This document shows, piece by piece, positions 17,846-26,286 of a stretch of DNA of 34,123 nucleotides. The position numbers and the translations under genes were made by a program. Source of the DNA: an uncultured Rhodospirillales bacterium (GTDB lineage Bacteria; Pseudomonadota; Alphaproteobacteria; Rhodospirillales; UBA2165); NCBI GenBank assembly GCA_905614355.1, contig CAJQSN010000079.1:1-34123 (forward strand), read 5' to 3'. Below the pieces are notes generated by a model, which saw only the letters and a program-made list of their open reading frames with translations, was not told the origin of the DNA and made no database searches. Each line of letters opens with the position of its first letter. The first letter of the stretch is position 1.

Positions 17846-18964
17846 TTAAAGTTGTTGTATAGCTTGTTCAATAACAATGTGCACATCTTTCATATTAATA
17901 TTCCTGGCTATAAAGCTTTCACCAATTCCTTTGGCCAAAATAAAATTAACTTTACCGTTCTCAGTTTTTTTGTCTGATTGCATATGGTTTAAGAGCTTAA
18001 TCGTATTCCATTTAATATTAACTATATCGCTTAAATTAGTAGGTAATCCAATTAAAACAAAATGCTTGCGGGTTCTTTCTACGTCTGATTTGGAACATAG
18101 TCCCAACAGAAATGACAGATCAAAAGCCAAACAAATACCTATACTGATTGATTCGCCGTGTAAAAGTTTACCGCTGTATCCTGTTTCGGTCTCTAGGGCA
18201 TGGCCAAAAGTATGTCCTAGATTAAGTAATGCTCTTAAATTCTGTTCGGTCTCATCTTTTGTAATAATTTCTGCTTTAGTTTTACAACTCATAAAAACAG
18301 CGGCTCGAAGATATTCTTTGTTACCTGCACACAGTTTTTGGCCAAACTTTTCAAGCCAAGAAAAAAAATTTTTATCGCTGATTAGGCCATATTTCGCAAC
18401 CTCAGCATAGCCAGCCAAAATTTCTCGTTTTGGCAGGCTATCGAGTACATCTACATCAGCTAAAACTAGACGTGGTTGATAGAAGGCTCCAATAAGATTT
18501 TTACCGTAGCGGGTGTTAATTCCAGTTTTCCCCCCCACTGAGCTATCTACTTGGGATAACAGTGTAGTTGGCACTTGAATAAAATCAATGCCCCGAAGAA
18601 TAGAAGCTGCGGCGAAGCCGGTTAAGTCGCCGATTACGCCGCCCCCTAATGCTATTAATGCAACGGTCCGATCAACTTTCATTGCCAAGATTTTATCAGT
18701 TAGGTTTTCAAAATGGCTAATACTCTTGGTTTGTTCGCCAGACGGCAAAATAATTTTTTCAACATCTACACCAGCTATTTGCAGTGAAGAGGTTAACTTG
18801 CTCAAATAAAGAGGGGCAACATTCGTATCTGTAACAATTATAACATTCTTACTACGAATAACTGATTTAATTAAATCACCAGCTTTATTTAATAATTGAC
18901 TTCCAATAATGATATCATAACTGCGGTCACCCAAGGGAACATTTATGTATTTAAACTTAGTCAT
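17846..18964 (-). CDS. aroB: 3-dehydroquinate synthase
   Basis: Second enzyme of the shikimate pathway, converting DAHP to 3-dehydroquinate with NAD and a divalent metal. The 372-residue protein has the NAD-binding GGGVIGDLTGFAAAS (107-121) and PTTLLSQVDSSVGGKTGIN (132-150). Expected metal ligands are present: E188 (AGYAEVAKYG), H251 (LNLGHTFGHALE) and H269 (LHGES). Its ATG overlaps the TGA of aroK by four bases (ATGA), so translation is coupled, and the CNNM/CBS gene follows 12 bases downstream. Confidence 0.97.
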   Translation of the reverse strand: MTKFKYINVPLGDRSYDIIIGSQLLNKAGDLIKSVIRSKNVIIVTDTNVAPLYLSKLTSSLQIAGVDVEKIILPSGEQTKSISHFENLTDKILAMKVDRTVALIALGGGVIGDLTGFAAASILRGIDFIQVPTTLLSQVDSSVGGKTGINTRYGKNLIGAFYQPRLVLADVDVLDSLPKREILAGYAEVAKYGLISDKNFFSWLEKFGQKLCAGNKEYLRAAVFMSCKTKAEIITKDETEQNLRALLNLGHTFGHALETETGYSGKLLHGESISIGICLAFDLSFLLGLCSKSDVERTRKHFVLIGLPTNLSDIVNIKWNTIKLLNHMQSDKKTENGKVNFILAKGIGESFIARNINMKDVHIVIEQAIQQL

Positions 18965-19527
18965 TGATTATTTTCTTCTGGTCTGTAGCTCATTAATAAC
19001 TCAACTATTCTTTTTGCAGTTTTTGAGGCGGGCTCGTCACTGATATCAACTATAATTTTAGACTGAGCATACACGGGATATCGCTTTGCAATCAATCCGG
19101 ATAATATTTTTCTTTTACTACCTTTGTTTAATAACGGACGGCCACTACGGTTTTTTACTCTCTGTACTAGTAAATCTAGATCAGCTCTTAGCCAAATAGT
19201 TATTCCATGTCTGCTCATTGTATTACGTACTTGTTCATCCATATAGGCCCCACCGCCTGTCGCGACCACAGCAGGCTGTTCATGCAATATACGCTCAATC
19301 ACACGGCGCTCTCCGTCTCTGAAATAAGCTTCACCAAAACGGTCAAAAATTTCTTGAATGCTATATCCAGCTGCTTTTTCAATTTCTATGTCTGTATCAA
19401 CAAAGGGTAAGTTAAGAGAAGATGCTATAATACGTCCTAGTTTTGTCTTACCAGCGCCCATTAGGCCGACTAGAATGATAAATTTACCTTGCAACGAATG
19501 CGGTAAGTTGATTATTTCTTGTTTCAT
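18961..19527 (-). CDS. aroK: Shikimate kinase
   Basis: Phosphorylates shikimate to shikimate 3-phosphate with ATP. The 188-residue protein contains Walker A GLMGAGKT (21-28), DTDIEIEKAAG with the shikimate-binding Asp, FRDGERRVI, the VATGGGAYMD loop and the lid region NRSGRPLL. About 15 extra residues precede the kinase core, as in many alphaproteobacterial forms. It leads the aroK-aroB-CNNM/CBS operon and is divergent from a small membrane protein gene 186 bases away. Confidence 0.96.
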   Translation of the reverse strand: MKQEIINLPHSLQGKFIILVGLMGAGKTKLGRIIASSLNLPFVDTDIEIEKAAGYSIQEIFDRFGEAYFRDGERRVIERILHEQPAVVATGGGAYMDEQVRNTMSRHGITIWLRADLDLLVQRVKNRSGRPLLNKGSKRKILSGLIAKRYPVYAQSKIIVDISDEPASKTAKRIVELLMSYRPEENNQ

Positions 19528-19597
19528 TTACTTTCTTGATCGTTTTATTTGTTATTTAGTAATACTTTAACTACAATTTTTTTGATTTGCTAAAATA

Positions 19598-19627
19598 TTG
19601 CCACACTTTGATAATATTTTATATATA
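19598..19627 (+). promoter_or_regulatory. Weak promoter candidate for the 19714-22832 gene group
   Basis: TTGCCA (19598-19603) and TATATA (19622-19627) are 18 bases apart and point at the small membrane protein gene 87 bases downstream. The whole aroK/small-gene divergent region is very AT-rich, so the match is weak evidence. Confidence 0.25.
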
Positions 19628-19713
19628 ACTTTAGGTTATAAGATGGTAAAAAATCATTAAAACTCATAGAATATTTATGTTAATAATCCTTCGAATGATG
19701 AAAATTTGTACTT

Positions 19714-19854
19714 ATGAAAAATATCTCGCGTTTTATATTCTTTTTTCTGGTAATAGTTATTATTGGAGCTGTAGTTTTTCTGTCCACTTGGGATATACCA
19801 GCCCCCGTTATAGAGATTGAAAAAGTTATACCAAATGATCAATTCCCGAATTAA
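19714..19854 (+). CDS. Small single-pass membrane protein, 46 residues, function unknown
   Basis: A 46-codon gene starting MKNISRF, with one hydrophobic helix (about residues 7-23) and a short periplasmic-side tail STWDIPAPVIEIEKVIPNDQ ending in FPN. The compact tail with charged and proline residues after a clean membrane helix argues against a random frame. I recall similar tails (TWDIPAP...VEKVIPDDRFP) in short proteins at the equivalent place in other alphaproteobacteria, but this needs a search. Its last 20 bases overlap the start of the next gene (ATG at 19835), which suggests translational coupling and a joint function. The ribosome site is weak. Confidence 0.7.
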   Translation: MKNISRFIFFFLVIVIIGAVVFLSTWDIPAPVIEIEKVIPNDQFPN

Positions 19855-21763
19855 AAGAACACAATCGAGAAAATCGATTGTACTTTCAACCATAAGTTTG
19901 TTTTTGGCGAGCATGCTTTTGCTACCAGTGTTTTGTCAGGCCCAATCTTCACAACCGACTCTTTTAGCGCCAAGTAAAAACTTAAAACCGTTATCAGATA
20001 ATAAATTGCCTAATGTTCAATCGCGGCCTTCTGGTTTTCCAAAATGGATGCAAGCTCAGCCATTAAACCTACCACCATCGGATAGCGTTCGTTCCTCAAT
20101 TAAAATTAATGTTGAAAAATTAGAAAAAATTAATAGTGATTCTGTTGGTACTATGACTGAAGAAGAGGGTGGTTTTGGTTTTAATATGTGGGAAGGCACA
20201 AGTCGGTCTTTGGTGAAAAAATTGCTGATTAAGTTACCAGTTAATACGCCTTCACGCACTATGCGTGCCCTCATGCGGCGTCTATTGTTAAGTACTGCAA
20301 AAGCACCTAGTAAGGTTGCTGCGACTGATAAGAAATTGTCTCCAGAGAGTTCCCCTTCATCAACTAGTGGAACTAAAACGGATGGTGAATTGCTTATAAT
20401 GCGGATTGAACGCCTATCTGCTATGGGGGATACAAGAGCTGTTTATGATTTGCTAAAAGTAGCGCCTGATCGTGCTACGGACCCAGTCTTGTTAAGACAT
20501 GAGGCCGACGTTCTTTTCCTCTCTAATGATAATTCACGTGCCTGTGATTTAGTCTTGCGTCAAATCAGTAATTTAGAAGTGCCGTATTGGCAAAAAGCAT
20601 TAATTTATTGTCAGGTACTTTCCGGGAATCATGATCAAGCTAACCTGGGCGCCAATCTATTACGCGAAATAGGTGAGAAAGACGAAGTCTTTTTTGGTTT
20701 AATCAATTCATTGATAGGCATTGCAAAATATACAATTACAAGTTTGTCTAATCCAACACCGCTTCATTTCTCTATGATTAGAGCTGCCAAGATAAAATTG
20801 CCTAAAGACGTTACTTCTTCTAATAACCCTGTGGTTTTAAAAACTATAGCTACTAGTCCAAATGCTGAACCTGCTTTGCGTGTTGAAACTGCCGAGCGCG
20901 CTGAAGTAATAGGTGTATTGGATACTGAGGTGCTTCGACAGATTTATGCAGGTGTAAACTTTACACAAGAAGTTTTGGATAATGCATTCTTACAAGCAAA
21001 TAAGGAGCGTACGGCTTTGAGCCGCGCGCTTCTTTATCGGAAAGCAATAGTTGAAAATATTCCCAGTGTAAAAGTAGAAATTTTGAGCCAAGTATTTAAA
21101 TTGGCTCGAGAAGCAGGGCTGTTTCAGTTAACTGCTCGCGTTTATTATGACATTTTAAAAACTTTACCTGTTACACAAGATTTAGTTTGGTTTGCTCCAG
21201 AAGCGGTCAGAGCATTCTTAGCTGTGGGAGATGTTGCTGCGACTCAAATTTGGTTTGACGTTATTGAAGCAACTATTTTGGACGATGAAAAAATCATGCT
21301 TCTGCGAGATCAGTTGGTCCCGTTGGCGCGATTAAGTGGGCAAATATCAAATGATGAATGGGATTCGATAAAAATCGATAAGTGGTGGAATGCTGAAACA
21401 CGAAGTGACAAAATGTCAATTAATGCCGAATTAATACATTCACGCGCAACACTGCTCTATAATTTACTTGAGGCGTTGGGTGATAAGGTTCCCAGTGATC
21501 GCTGGGAACTCTTACTTGATGGCCCGTCGCGGCTAACAACGGTTATGCCCCGGTCAGCATTGTGGGAAATTCTAAATCAGGCAACAAAGGAAGTAAAACG
21601 CGCAGAAACCGTATTAGTTGCGCTGTTGGTACTGGGTGAATCAGGTCCAGCTCAAATTAACCCAATTGTCTTACGTAAAATTGTTGTTAGCCTGGAGAAG
21701 GTCGGATTAGTTTCTGAGGCGCGTTCCCTTGCGTTGGAGGCAGCAATCGTTGGGGGGCTTTAA
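19835..21763 (+). CDS. Large exported protein of unknown function, alpha-helical repeats
   Basis: A 642-residue protein from the ATG at 19835 (an in-frame TTG at 19817 would add six residues). A basic N-terminus and hydrophobic stretch ending LPVFCQA-Q look like a Sec signal peptide cut after about residue 36. A Ser/Pro-rich stretch follows (about 37-85). Next is a segment with FGFNMWEGTSRSLVKKLL and RTMRALMRRLLLSTA (about 115-155), then a Ser/Thr-rich linker. A long helical region follows (about 180-640) with TPR-like helix pairs, for example GDTRAVYDLLKVAP and SNDNSRACDLVLRQI. No catalytic motif was recognised. It overlaps the preceding small gene and is followed by the recombinase gene 133 bases later. 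A periplasmic scaffold or envelope role is plausible but unproven. Confidence 0.75.
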   Translation: MINSRIKRTQSRKSIVLSTISLFLASMLLLPVFCQAQSSQPTLLAPSKNLKPLSDNKLPNVQSRPSGFPKWMQAQPLNLPPSDSVRSSIKINVEKLEKINSDSVGTMTEEEGGFGFNMWEGTSRSLVKKLLIKLPVNTPSRTMRALMRRLLLSTAKAPSKVAATDKKLSPESSPSSTSGTKTDGELLIMRIERLSAMGDTRAVYDLLKVAPDRATDPVLLRHEADVLFLSNDNSRACDLVLRQISNLEVPYWQKALIYCQVLSGNHDQANLGANLLREIGEKDEVFFGLINSLIGIAKYTITSLSNPTPLHFSMIRAAKIKLPKDVTSSNNPVVLKTIATSPNAEPALRVETAERAEVIGVLDTEVLRQIYAGVNFTQEVLDNAFLQANKERTALSRALLYRKAIVENIPSVKVEILSQVFKLAREAGLFQLTARVYYDILKTLPVTQDLVWFAPEAVRAFLAVGDVAATQIWFDVIEATILDDEKIMLLRDQLVPLARLSGQISNDEWDSIKIDKWWNAETRSDKMSINAELIHSRATLLYNLLEALGDKVPSDRWELLLDGPSRLTTVMPRSALWEILNQATKEVKRAETVLVALLVLGESGPAQINPIVLRKIVVSLEKVGLVSEARSLALEAAIVGGL

Positions 21764-21781
21764 GTCCCTGGATTATAAAGC

Positions 21782-21808
21782 ATTAAGTGCTCTTAATATT
21801 ATTTTCTT
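21782..21808 (+). terminator. Weak hairpin after the large exported protein gene
   Basis: ATTAAG and CTTAAT form a 6-base stem with the loop TGCT, followed by the T-rich ATTATTTTCTT. It lies about 18 bases after the stop codon and before xerD. The stem is nearly all A/T, so termination would be poor; it may only partly separate the two genes. Confidence 0.3.
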
Positions 21809-21896
21809 AGGGAGGTAGCTATTAATTTATTTAGTTGACGTGGTTAATTTGATGTTAGTCATTACTGATTAACCATAATTGAGTATTATTAGCTCC

Positions 21897-22832
21897 ATGC
21901 TCTCAGAAAAAAAAACTAATAATAAATTATCGAGATCTTTTCAAATCGATATATTTTTAGAGATGATGGCAGCAGAGCGGGGTGCATCAAAGAATACGAT
22001 AGTAGCATATTTACAGGATCTGAAAGAGTTTGAAGTCTTTATGTTGCGGCGGAATCGAAATATAGAATCGGCAAATTCAAAGAATATCCAGGATTATCTT
22101 GGGCAATTAAAGTCCAAGGGTAGAGCGCCGACAACTCATGCACGCAAACTTTCAGTATTAAAGGGATTCTATCAGTTTTTATATGCAGAGCATCAACGAG
22201 ATGATGATCCTTCCGCACGTGTTGGCGGTCCAAAAACGGGCCGTTCTTTGCCTAAATATTTAAGCGAGAATGAAGTTGAATTGCTTTTAGATGCTGCTAG
22301 AGGTCAACCTGGAAGGCTTGGTGTGCGAACGGTAGTTTTACTTGAAATTATATATGCGACCGGCTTAAGGGTCTCTGAGCTAGTTGGTTTACCTCTGGCC
22401 GCAATATCAAGTGATCGAAAGATGCTTCTAGTGAGAGGTAAAGGCAATAAAGAACGCATGGTACCTCTTACTACTCCTGCCATCCATGCAGTTGCAGATT
22501 ACTTGAAGCTGCGGCAAGCGTTTCTAACTAAAGGGGCTCCTTCACTTTACTTTTTCCCCTCTAGAGCTAAAGATGGCCACCTTACACGTGCTGGTTTTGG
22601 GTTGCTGCTTAAGGATCTTGCTATCCTTGCTGATATAGACCCAAGGAGGGTTTCGCCTCATGTTTTACGCCACTCCTTTGCTAGTCACATGTTAGCAAAT
22701 GGTGCGGATCTCAGAACGTTACAACAGCTATTGGGACATTCAGATATTTCAACCACACAAATTTATACACATATACTAGAAGATCGCCTGAGAGATTTAG
22801 TATTAAGGAGCCACCCTCTGTCCGAAATATAG
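21897..22832 (+). CDS. xerD: Tyrosine site-specific recombinase, XerC/XerD type
   Basis: Chromosome-dimer-resolving recombinase acting at dif with a partner recombinase and FtsK. Numbered from the ATG at 21897 (311 residues), the catalytic set is complete: R158 (ATGLRVSEL), K182 (RGKGNKER), H255 and R258 (HVLRHSFASH), H281 (LLGHSDISTTQIYTH) and nucleophile Y290. The N-terminal SAM-like core-binding domain (about 10-95) includes ERGASKNTIVAYLQDL. A TTG at 21879 could add six residues; neither start has a good ribosome site. The location next to aroK and the absence of mobile-element signs point to XerD, not a phage integrase, but XerC cannot be fully excluded. Confidence 0.9.
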   Translation: MLSEKKTNNKLSRSFQIDIFLEMMAAERGASKNTIVAYLQDLKEFEVFMLRRNRNIESANSKNIQDYLGQLKSKGRAPTTHARKLSVLKGFYQFLYAEHQRDDDPSARVGGPKTGRSLPKYLSENEVELLLDAARGQPGRLGVRTVVLLEIIYATGLRVSELVGLPLAAISSDRKMLLVRGKGNKERMVPLTTPAIHAVADYLKLRQAFLTKGAPSLYFFPSRAKDGHLTRAGFGLLLKDLAILADIDPRRVSPHVLRHSFASHMLANGADLRTLQQLLGHSDISTTQIYTHILEDRLRDLVLRSHPLSEI

Positions 22833-22874
22833 GACTATTTATTACACCAATAGGATTATATTTTACACAGATAC

Positions 22875-23912
22875 TTATTTATCAGTTTTTAATTTTAACC
22901 TTCGTTGTACGGGGAAAAGTCGTAAATCAAATCGATTTGTAATTATCCCCCAAATACCTTGCGGTGCTTTTAACATGACAATTACTGCTGTAGCACCTAA
23001 GAGGATTAGGTACCATGTCCCAAAATCGGATAAAGGTTCGCGCAGCAAGAAATAAATGATTGTTCCTAAGATAGGACCTTCGATTGTTCCGATTCCACCA
23101 ATCACAACAATAAAAATTACGGTTGTAGTCCAGTTAATATCAAATGCAGCACTTGGGCTAATTCTGAGTTTAGTCAGAAATATTAGTGCTCCAATAGTTG
23201 CGGTGCCAAAGGCAGCAAATATATAAACTAGTAATTTTGCCTTAAAATTATCTACGCCAAGGCTATTTGAGGCCTCCTCACTATCTCTGATAGCTGTGAG
23301 GGCCAATCCGTGCCGAGAACGCAACAGGAAATAAACAATTGCGATTGTAGCAACTACGACAAAAAGTGCAGTCCAATAAATTGCAGCCTCCCTTCCTGCG
23401 CGGCTATCGGAAATTGATTTTACTATAGCTATTGGTAAGCTTTTACCTGAGCCTCCCCCCAGTGATTGAATTTGGGCAAAACCAAGCAAAAATACTTCAG
23501 CGACAACCCACGTGCCAATAGCAAAATAATGTCCACGAAGTCTAAACACGAGGAATGCGATAGGTAACGAAATTAGTGCGCAAATTAAACCAGATAGAGG
23601 GATAGCCCAGATTGCCCCAATTCCAAAATTAATGGTTAATATAAAGAGCGTGTATCCACCAAGCCCTATAAATGCCTGCTGGCCTACTGACACCAAGCCT
23701 CCGAAGCCTGCCAATAGGTTCCACATCTGAGCTAAAGCAAGTATATAAAAAATCTCTACAAACAATCGGATTGTTGCTCTATCGCCCCAATTTGGGAAGG
23801 AAACTAATATTATAAGCAGAATTAATCCAATTATACTGCCAATTCGACTAGCAGGCGTTGAACGAACGACTTTGAACGATGTAACACTGTTATTTTGAAT
23901 ATAATCAGTCAT
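22875..23912 (-). CDS. livM: Branched-chain amino acid-type ABC transporter permease (LivM)
   Basis: Inner-membrane permease of a HAAT-family importer. Many hydrophobic helices are seen, with the LivM family segments LLAGFGGLVSVGQQAFIGLGGY, LRGHYFAIGTW and AIRDSEEASNSLGVD, and VIGGIGTIEGPILGTIIYF near the end. I start it at the ATG at 23912 (345 residues, MTDYIQNN), which overlaps the LivH stop by eight bases. An upstream in-frame ATG at 23936 would add eight residues but overlap further. It ends the transporter operon and converges on xerD. Confidence 0.93.
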   Translation of the reverse strand: MTDYIQNNSVTSFKVVRSTPASRIGSIIGLILLIILVSFPNWGDRATIRLFVEIFYILALAQMWNLLAGFGGLVSVGQQAFIGLGGYTLFILTINFGIGAIWAIPLSGLICALISLPIAFLVFRLRGHYFAIGTWVVAEVFLLGFAQIQSLGGGSGKSLPIAIVKSISDSRAGREAAIYWTALFVVVATIAIVYFLLRSRHGLALTAIRDSEEASNSLGVDNFKAKLLVYIFAAFGTATIGALIFLTKLRISPSAAFDINWTTTVIFIVVIGGIGTIEGPILGTIIYFLLREPLSDFGTWYLILLGATAVIVMLKAPQGIWGIITNRFDLRLFPVQRRLKLKTDK

Positions 23913-24777
23913 CACGTGTCCGCGGAAATAAGCCATTTGGCCGAAAAACTAGTATAATTAAAAATGCGATGTGGCCGGCAAGTATTTGCCAGCCGGGATC
24001 TATTTTTGCCCCAATATTTTGCGCAACACCTAAGATAATGCCGCCAATCAAAGTACCCCACAGCGAACCCAGTCCCCCTATTATTACTGCTTCAAATGCA
24101 TAAAGTAGTTTTGCTGGTCCGATTGACGGGTCAAAGTTTGAGCGTACAGCCATAAGTACACCGGCAATTGCTACAAGTCCTAATGCAAGGCCCATGGCTA
24201 GACCGAATATATGCTTATGATTTATACCCATAAGCTGTGCCGTTGTTGGGTCATCTGAGGTTGCTCTAAAGGCGCGACCGAGACGAGTACGATTAAAGAG
24301 TTGTTGGAGCAGAATAATCATTGTGACGGCTGTCAAAAGTGTTATCAGCGGGAATATGCCTATTGAAAGTCCATCAGTCAGTTGAATGCTGGAAGTCTCA
24401 ATGGCACCAGCTTTAAGTCTTTGAGAATCTGCTGAAAAAACCTCCAATAGAACATTCTGGATTACTATAGACAGGCCAAACGTGACTAGAAGTGGTGGCA
24501 GCAAATCGTCTCCAAGTGTGTAATTTAAAATACCACGTTGGAGAAAATAACCAATAATAAACATAATTGGTAATACAATAATTAGACTTAGGAACGGATT
24601 AAATCCAGTGGTTTCAATTACAACCATAGCAATGAAAGCTGCGAGAACAATTAAGTCTCCATGCGTAATATTTACTAATCGCATTACCCCAAAGATGATT
24701 GCTAGCCCCGTCGCGAACATCGCATAGAGCCCACCTGTTAATATACCTTGAATGATTGTATTTGCCCATTCGATCAT
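23905..24777 (-). CDS. livH: Branched-chain amino acid-type ABC transporter permease (LivH)
   Basis: Partner permease of LivM, 290 residues. The N-terminus IIQGILTGGLYAMFATGLAIIFGVMRLVNITHGDL and the cytoplasmic loop RAFRATSDDPTTAQLMGI are diagnostic of LivH. AFEAVIIGGLGSLWGTLIGG near the end is the permease sequence that contacts the ATPases. It begins seven bases after the LivF stop and overlaps livM, consistent with one polycistronic message. Confidence 0.94.
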   Translation of the reverse strand: MIEWANTIIQGILTGGLYAMFATGLAIIFGVMRLVNITHGDLIVLAAFIAMVVIETTGFNPFLSLIIVLPIMFIIGYFLQRGILNYTLGDDLLPPLLVTFGLSIVIQNVLLEVFSADSQRLKAGAIETSSIQLTDGLSIGIFPLITLLTAVTMIILLQQLFNRTRLGRAFRATSDDPTTAQLMGINHKHIFGLAMGLALGLVAIAGVLMAVRSNFDPSIGPAKLLYAFEAVIIGGLGSLWGTLIGGIILGVAQNIGAKIDPGWQILAGHIAFLIILVFRPNGLFPRTRDD

Positions 24778-24784
24778 AGCTTAT

Positions 24785-25483
24785 TCATCTTCCAAAATAT
24801 GCTGCTGCAATTTGCTCTTTTGTGAGGTCTTCGGGTTTGCCGGTTAGGCTTATTTTTCCTTCTTGGAAACAGTACACCCTATCTGCTATTTCTAATGCTT
24901 GGTTTATATCTTGTTCTACAATCAACAAGGACACTCCCTCGGCCTTGATACCGGGAAGGGCACCATAAATATCTTTGATAATTATAGGCGCTAAACCGAG
25001 TGATAATTCATCACATAACAACATATCAGGGTTGGACATTAAGGCTCGACCAATCGCTACCATCTGTTGCTCACCACCACTTAGTGCGGTCCCAGCTATA
25101 TCTTTTCGTTGTTTTAGTTTAGGAAACATTTGGTACACCCGGTCTAATGTCCAGTTACCGGGGCGTTGCCCAAAGGCACCTATTAATAAGTTTTCTTCTA
25201 CACTAAGGCTTGGAAACAGTTTGCGGCCCTCGGGTACCATGGCGATACCCAGGTCAACAATGTCAAATGCTGCTTTTCCAATTAGGTCTATTCCTTTGTA
25301 TATAAATTTATCAGCATTATTTTGTACGAGTCCTGTAATGGAACGTAGGAAAGTTGATTTTCCAGCTCCATTGGCACCAATTGCCGCGACTGTTTCACCT
25401 TTTTCAATGCTCAGATCAATCCCAAATAAAGCCTGAAAATCATCATAGAAAGCTGTCATATTTTTAATCTCTAAGACGCTCAT
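24785..25483 (-). CDS. livF: Branched-chain amino acid-type ABC transporter ATPase (LivF)
   Basis: Cytoplasmic ATP-binding subunit of 232 residues. It shows Walker A GANGAGKST (36-44), the Q-loop region, signature ALSGGEQQMVAIGRAL, Walker B MLLCDELSLGL and the H-loop-position LLIVEQD, where Glu-Gln replaces the canonical His as usual in LivF. Its ATG overlaps the TGA of livG by four bases, so LivG and LivF are probably made in equal amounts as a heterodimer. Confidence 0.95.
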   Translation of the reverse strand: MSVLEIKNMTAFYDDFQALFGIDLSIEKGETVAAIGANGAGKSTFLRSITGLVQNNADKFIYKGIDLIGKAAFDIVDLGIAMVPEGRKLFPSLSVEENLLIGAFGQRPGNWTLDRVYQMFPKLKQRKDIAGTALSGGEQQMVAIGRALMSNPDMLLCDELSLGLAPIIIKDIYGALPGIKAEGVSLLIVEQDINQALEIADRVYCFQEGKISLTGKPEDLTKEQIAAAYFGR

Positions 25484-26205
25484 TCTAGGCTAATCCCCAT
25501 ATAAACTTCCTGTACTTCAGGGCTATTAAATACTTTTTCAGGGTCGCCATCATCTAGTTTTTGGCCAAAATTAATAACGACAAGACGATCAATGACGGAC
25601 ATTAAGGCATGTACGATATGCTCAATCCAGATGATAGAAGTTCCTTTTGTACGGATTTGATTGATTGTCTCTATGAGTGCCTTTACTTCATACTCGGTCA
25701 AACCCCCGGCTATTTCATCTAACAGTAAAACCTTTGGTTTAGTTGCTAATGCGCGCGCCATTTCTAGGCGCTTTCGCTCTAGTAAAGTTAGAGAGCCTGC
25801 AAGCGTATTCGCTTTGTTAATCAGACCCGTAAGTTTTAGAAGTTGAATACAATTTTGGTAACTGTCAATTTCCTTTTCACCACCGCCAAATGCTGCGCCA
25901 ACAAGTAAATTTTCAAAAACAGTCATGCCACCAAAGGGGTGCGGAATTTGATATGATCGACCTATGCCTTCTCTACACCTCACATGAGCAGCTGTCTTAG
26001 TTAAATTTTTTCCATTAAAAATTATTGACCCAGCATCAGAATTGAGGCTGCCAGTGATCAAACTAAACAAGGTACTTTTCCCGGCCCCGTTTGGACCTAT
26101 AATGCCTAACGCCTCGCCATCATCGAGGTGCATGTTGAAGCTATCAATCACTTGAAGTGAACCAAAGCTTTTAGATAAGTTTTTGAGACTTAATAAGTTT
26201 GACAT
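25480..26205 (-). CDS. livG: Branched-chain amino acid-type ABC transporter ATPase (LivG)
   Basis: Cytoplasmic ATP-binding subunit of 241 residues. Walker A is GPNGAGKST (37-45), Walker B is VLLLDEIAGGL, and the H-loop is IIWIEHIVHAL. The signature helix reads SLTLLERKRLEMARAL in place of LSGGQ, a variation common in LivG proteins. The gene is separated from the upstream binding-protein gene by 81 bases containing a strong stem-loop and overlaps livF by four bases. Confidence 0.95.
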   Translation of the reverse strand: MSNLLSLKNLSKSFGSLQVIDSFNMHLDDGEALGIIGPNGAGKSTLFSLITGSLNSDAGSIIFNGKNLTKTAAHVRCREGIGRSYQIPHPFGGMTVFENLLVGAAFGGGEKEIDSYQNCIQLLKLTGLINKANTLAGSLTLLERKRLEMARALATKPKVLLLDEIAGGLTEYEVKALIETINQIRTKGTSIIWIEHIVHALMSVIDRLVVINFGQKLDDGDPEKVFNSPEVQEVYMGISLE

Positions 26206-26233
26206 GGTTTATAAAGAGATTTGTTCAATAGGA

Positions 26234-26261
26234 AGAGGCGTAAGATATATCTCACGCCTCT
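26234..26261. repeat. 28-base imperfect palindrome between binding-protein and livG genes
   Basis: AGAGGCGT and ACGCCTCT flank an inner AGATATATCT, giving a 28-base palindrome with a single mismatched pair. On the operon strand it lies between the binding-protein stop (26287) and the livG start (26205). No T run follows on that strand, so it is probably not a full terminator. Stem-loops here are known in ABC operons to protect the upstream binding-protein message from exonucleases, so the binding protein is made in excess. Confidence 0.7.
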
Positions 26262-26286
26262 ATTTTGATGAAAAATGATACTAGAA

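Noticed and set aside
21897-22832. Phage or integron integrase marking a mobile element
   Set aside because: The protein fits housekeeping XerC/XerD, no tRNA or attachment repeats are nearby, and the surrounding genes are core.
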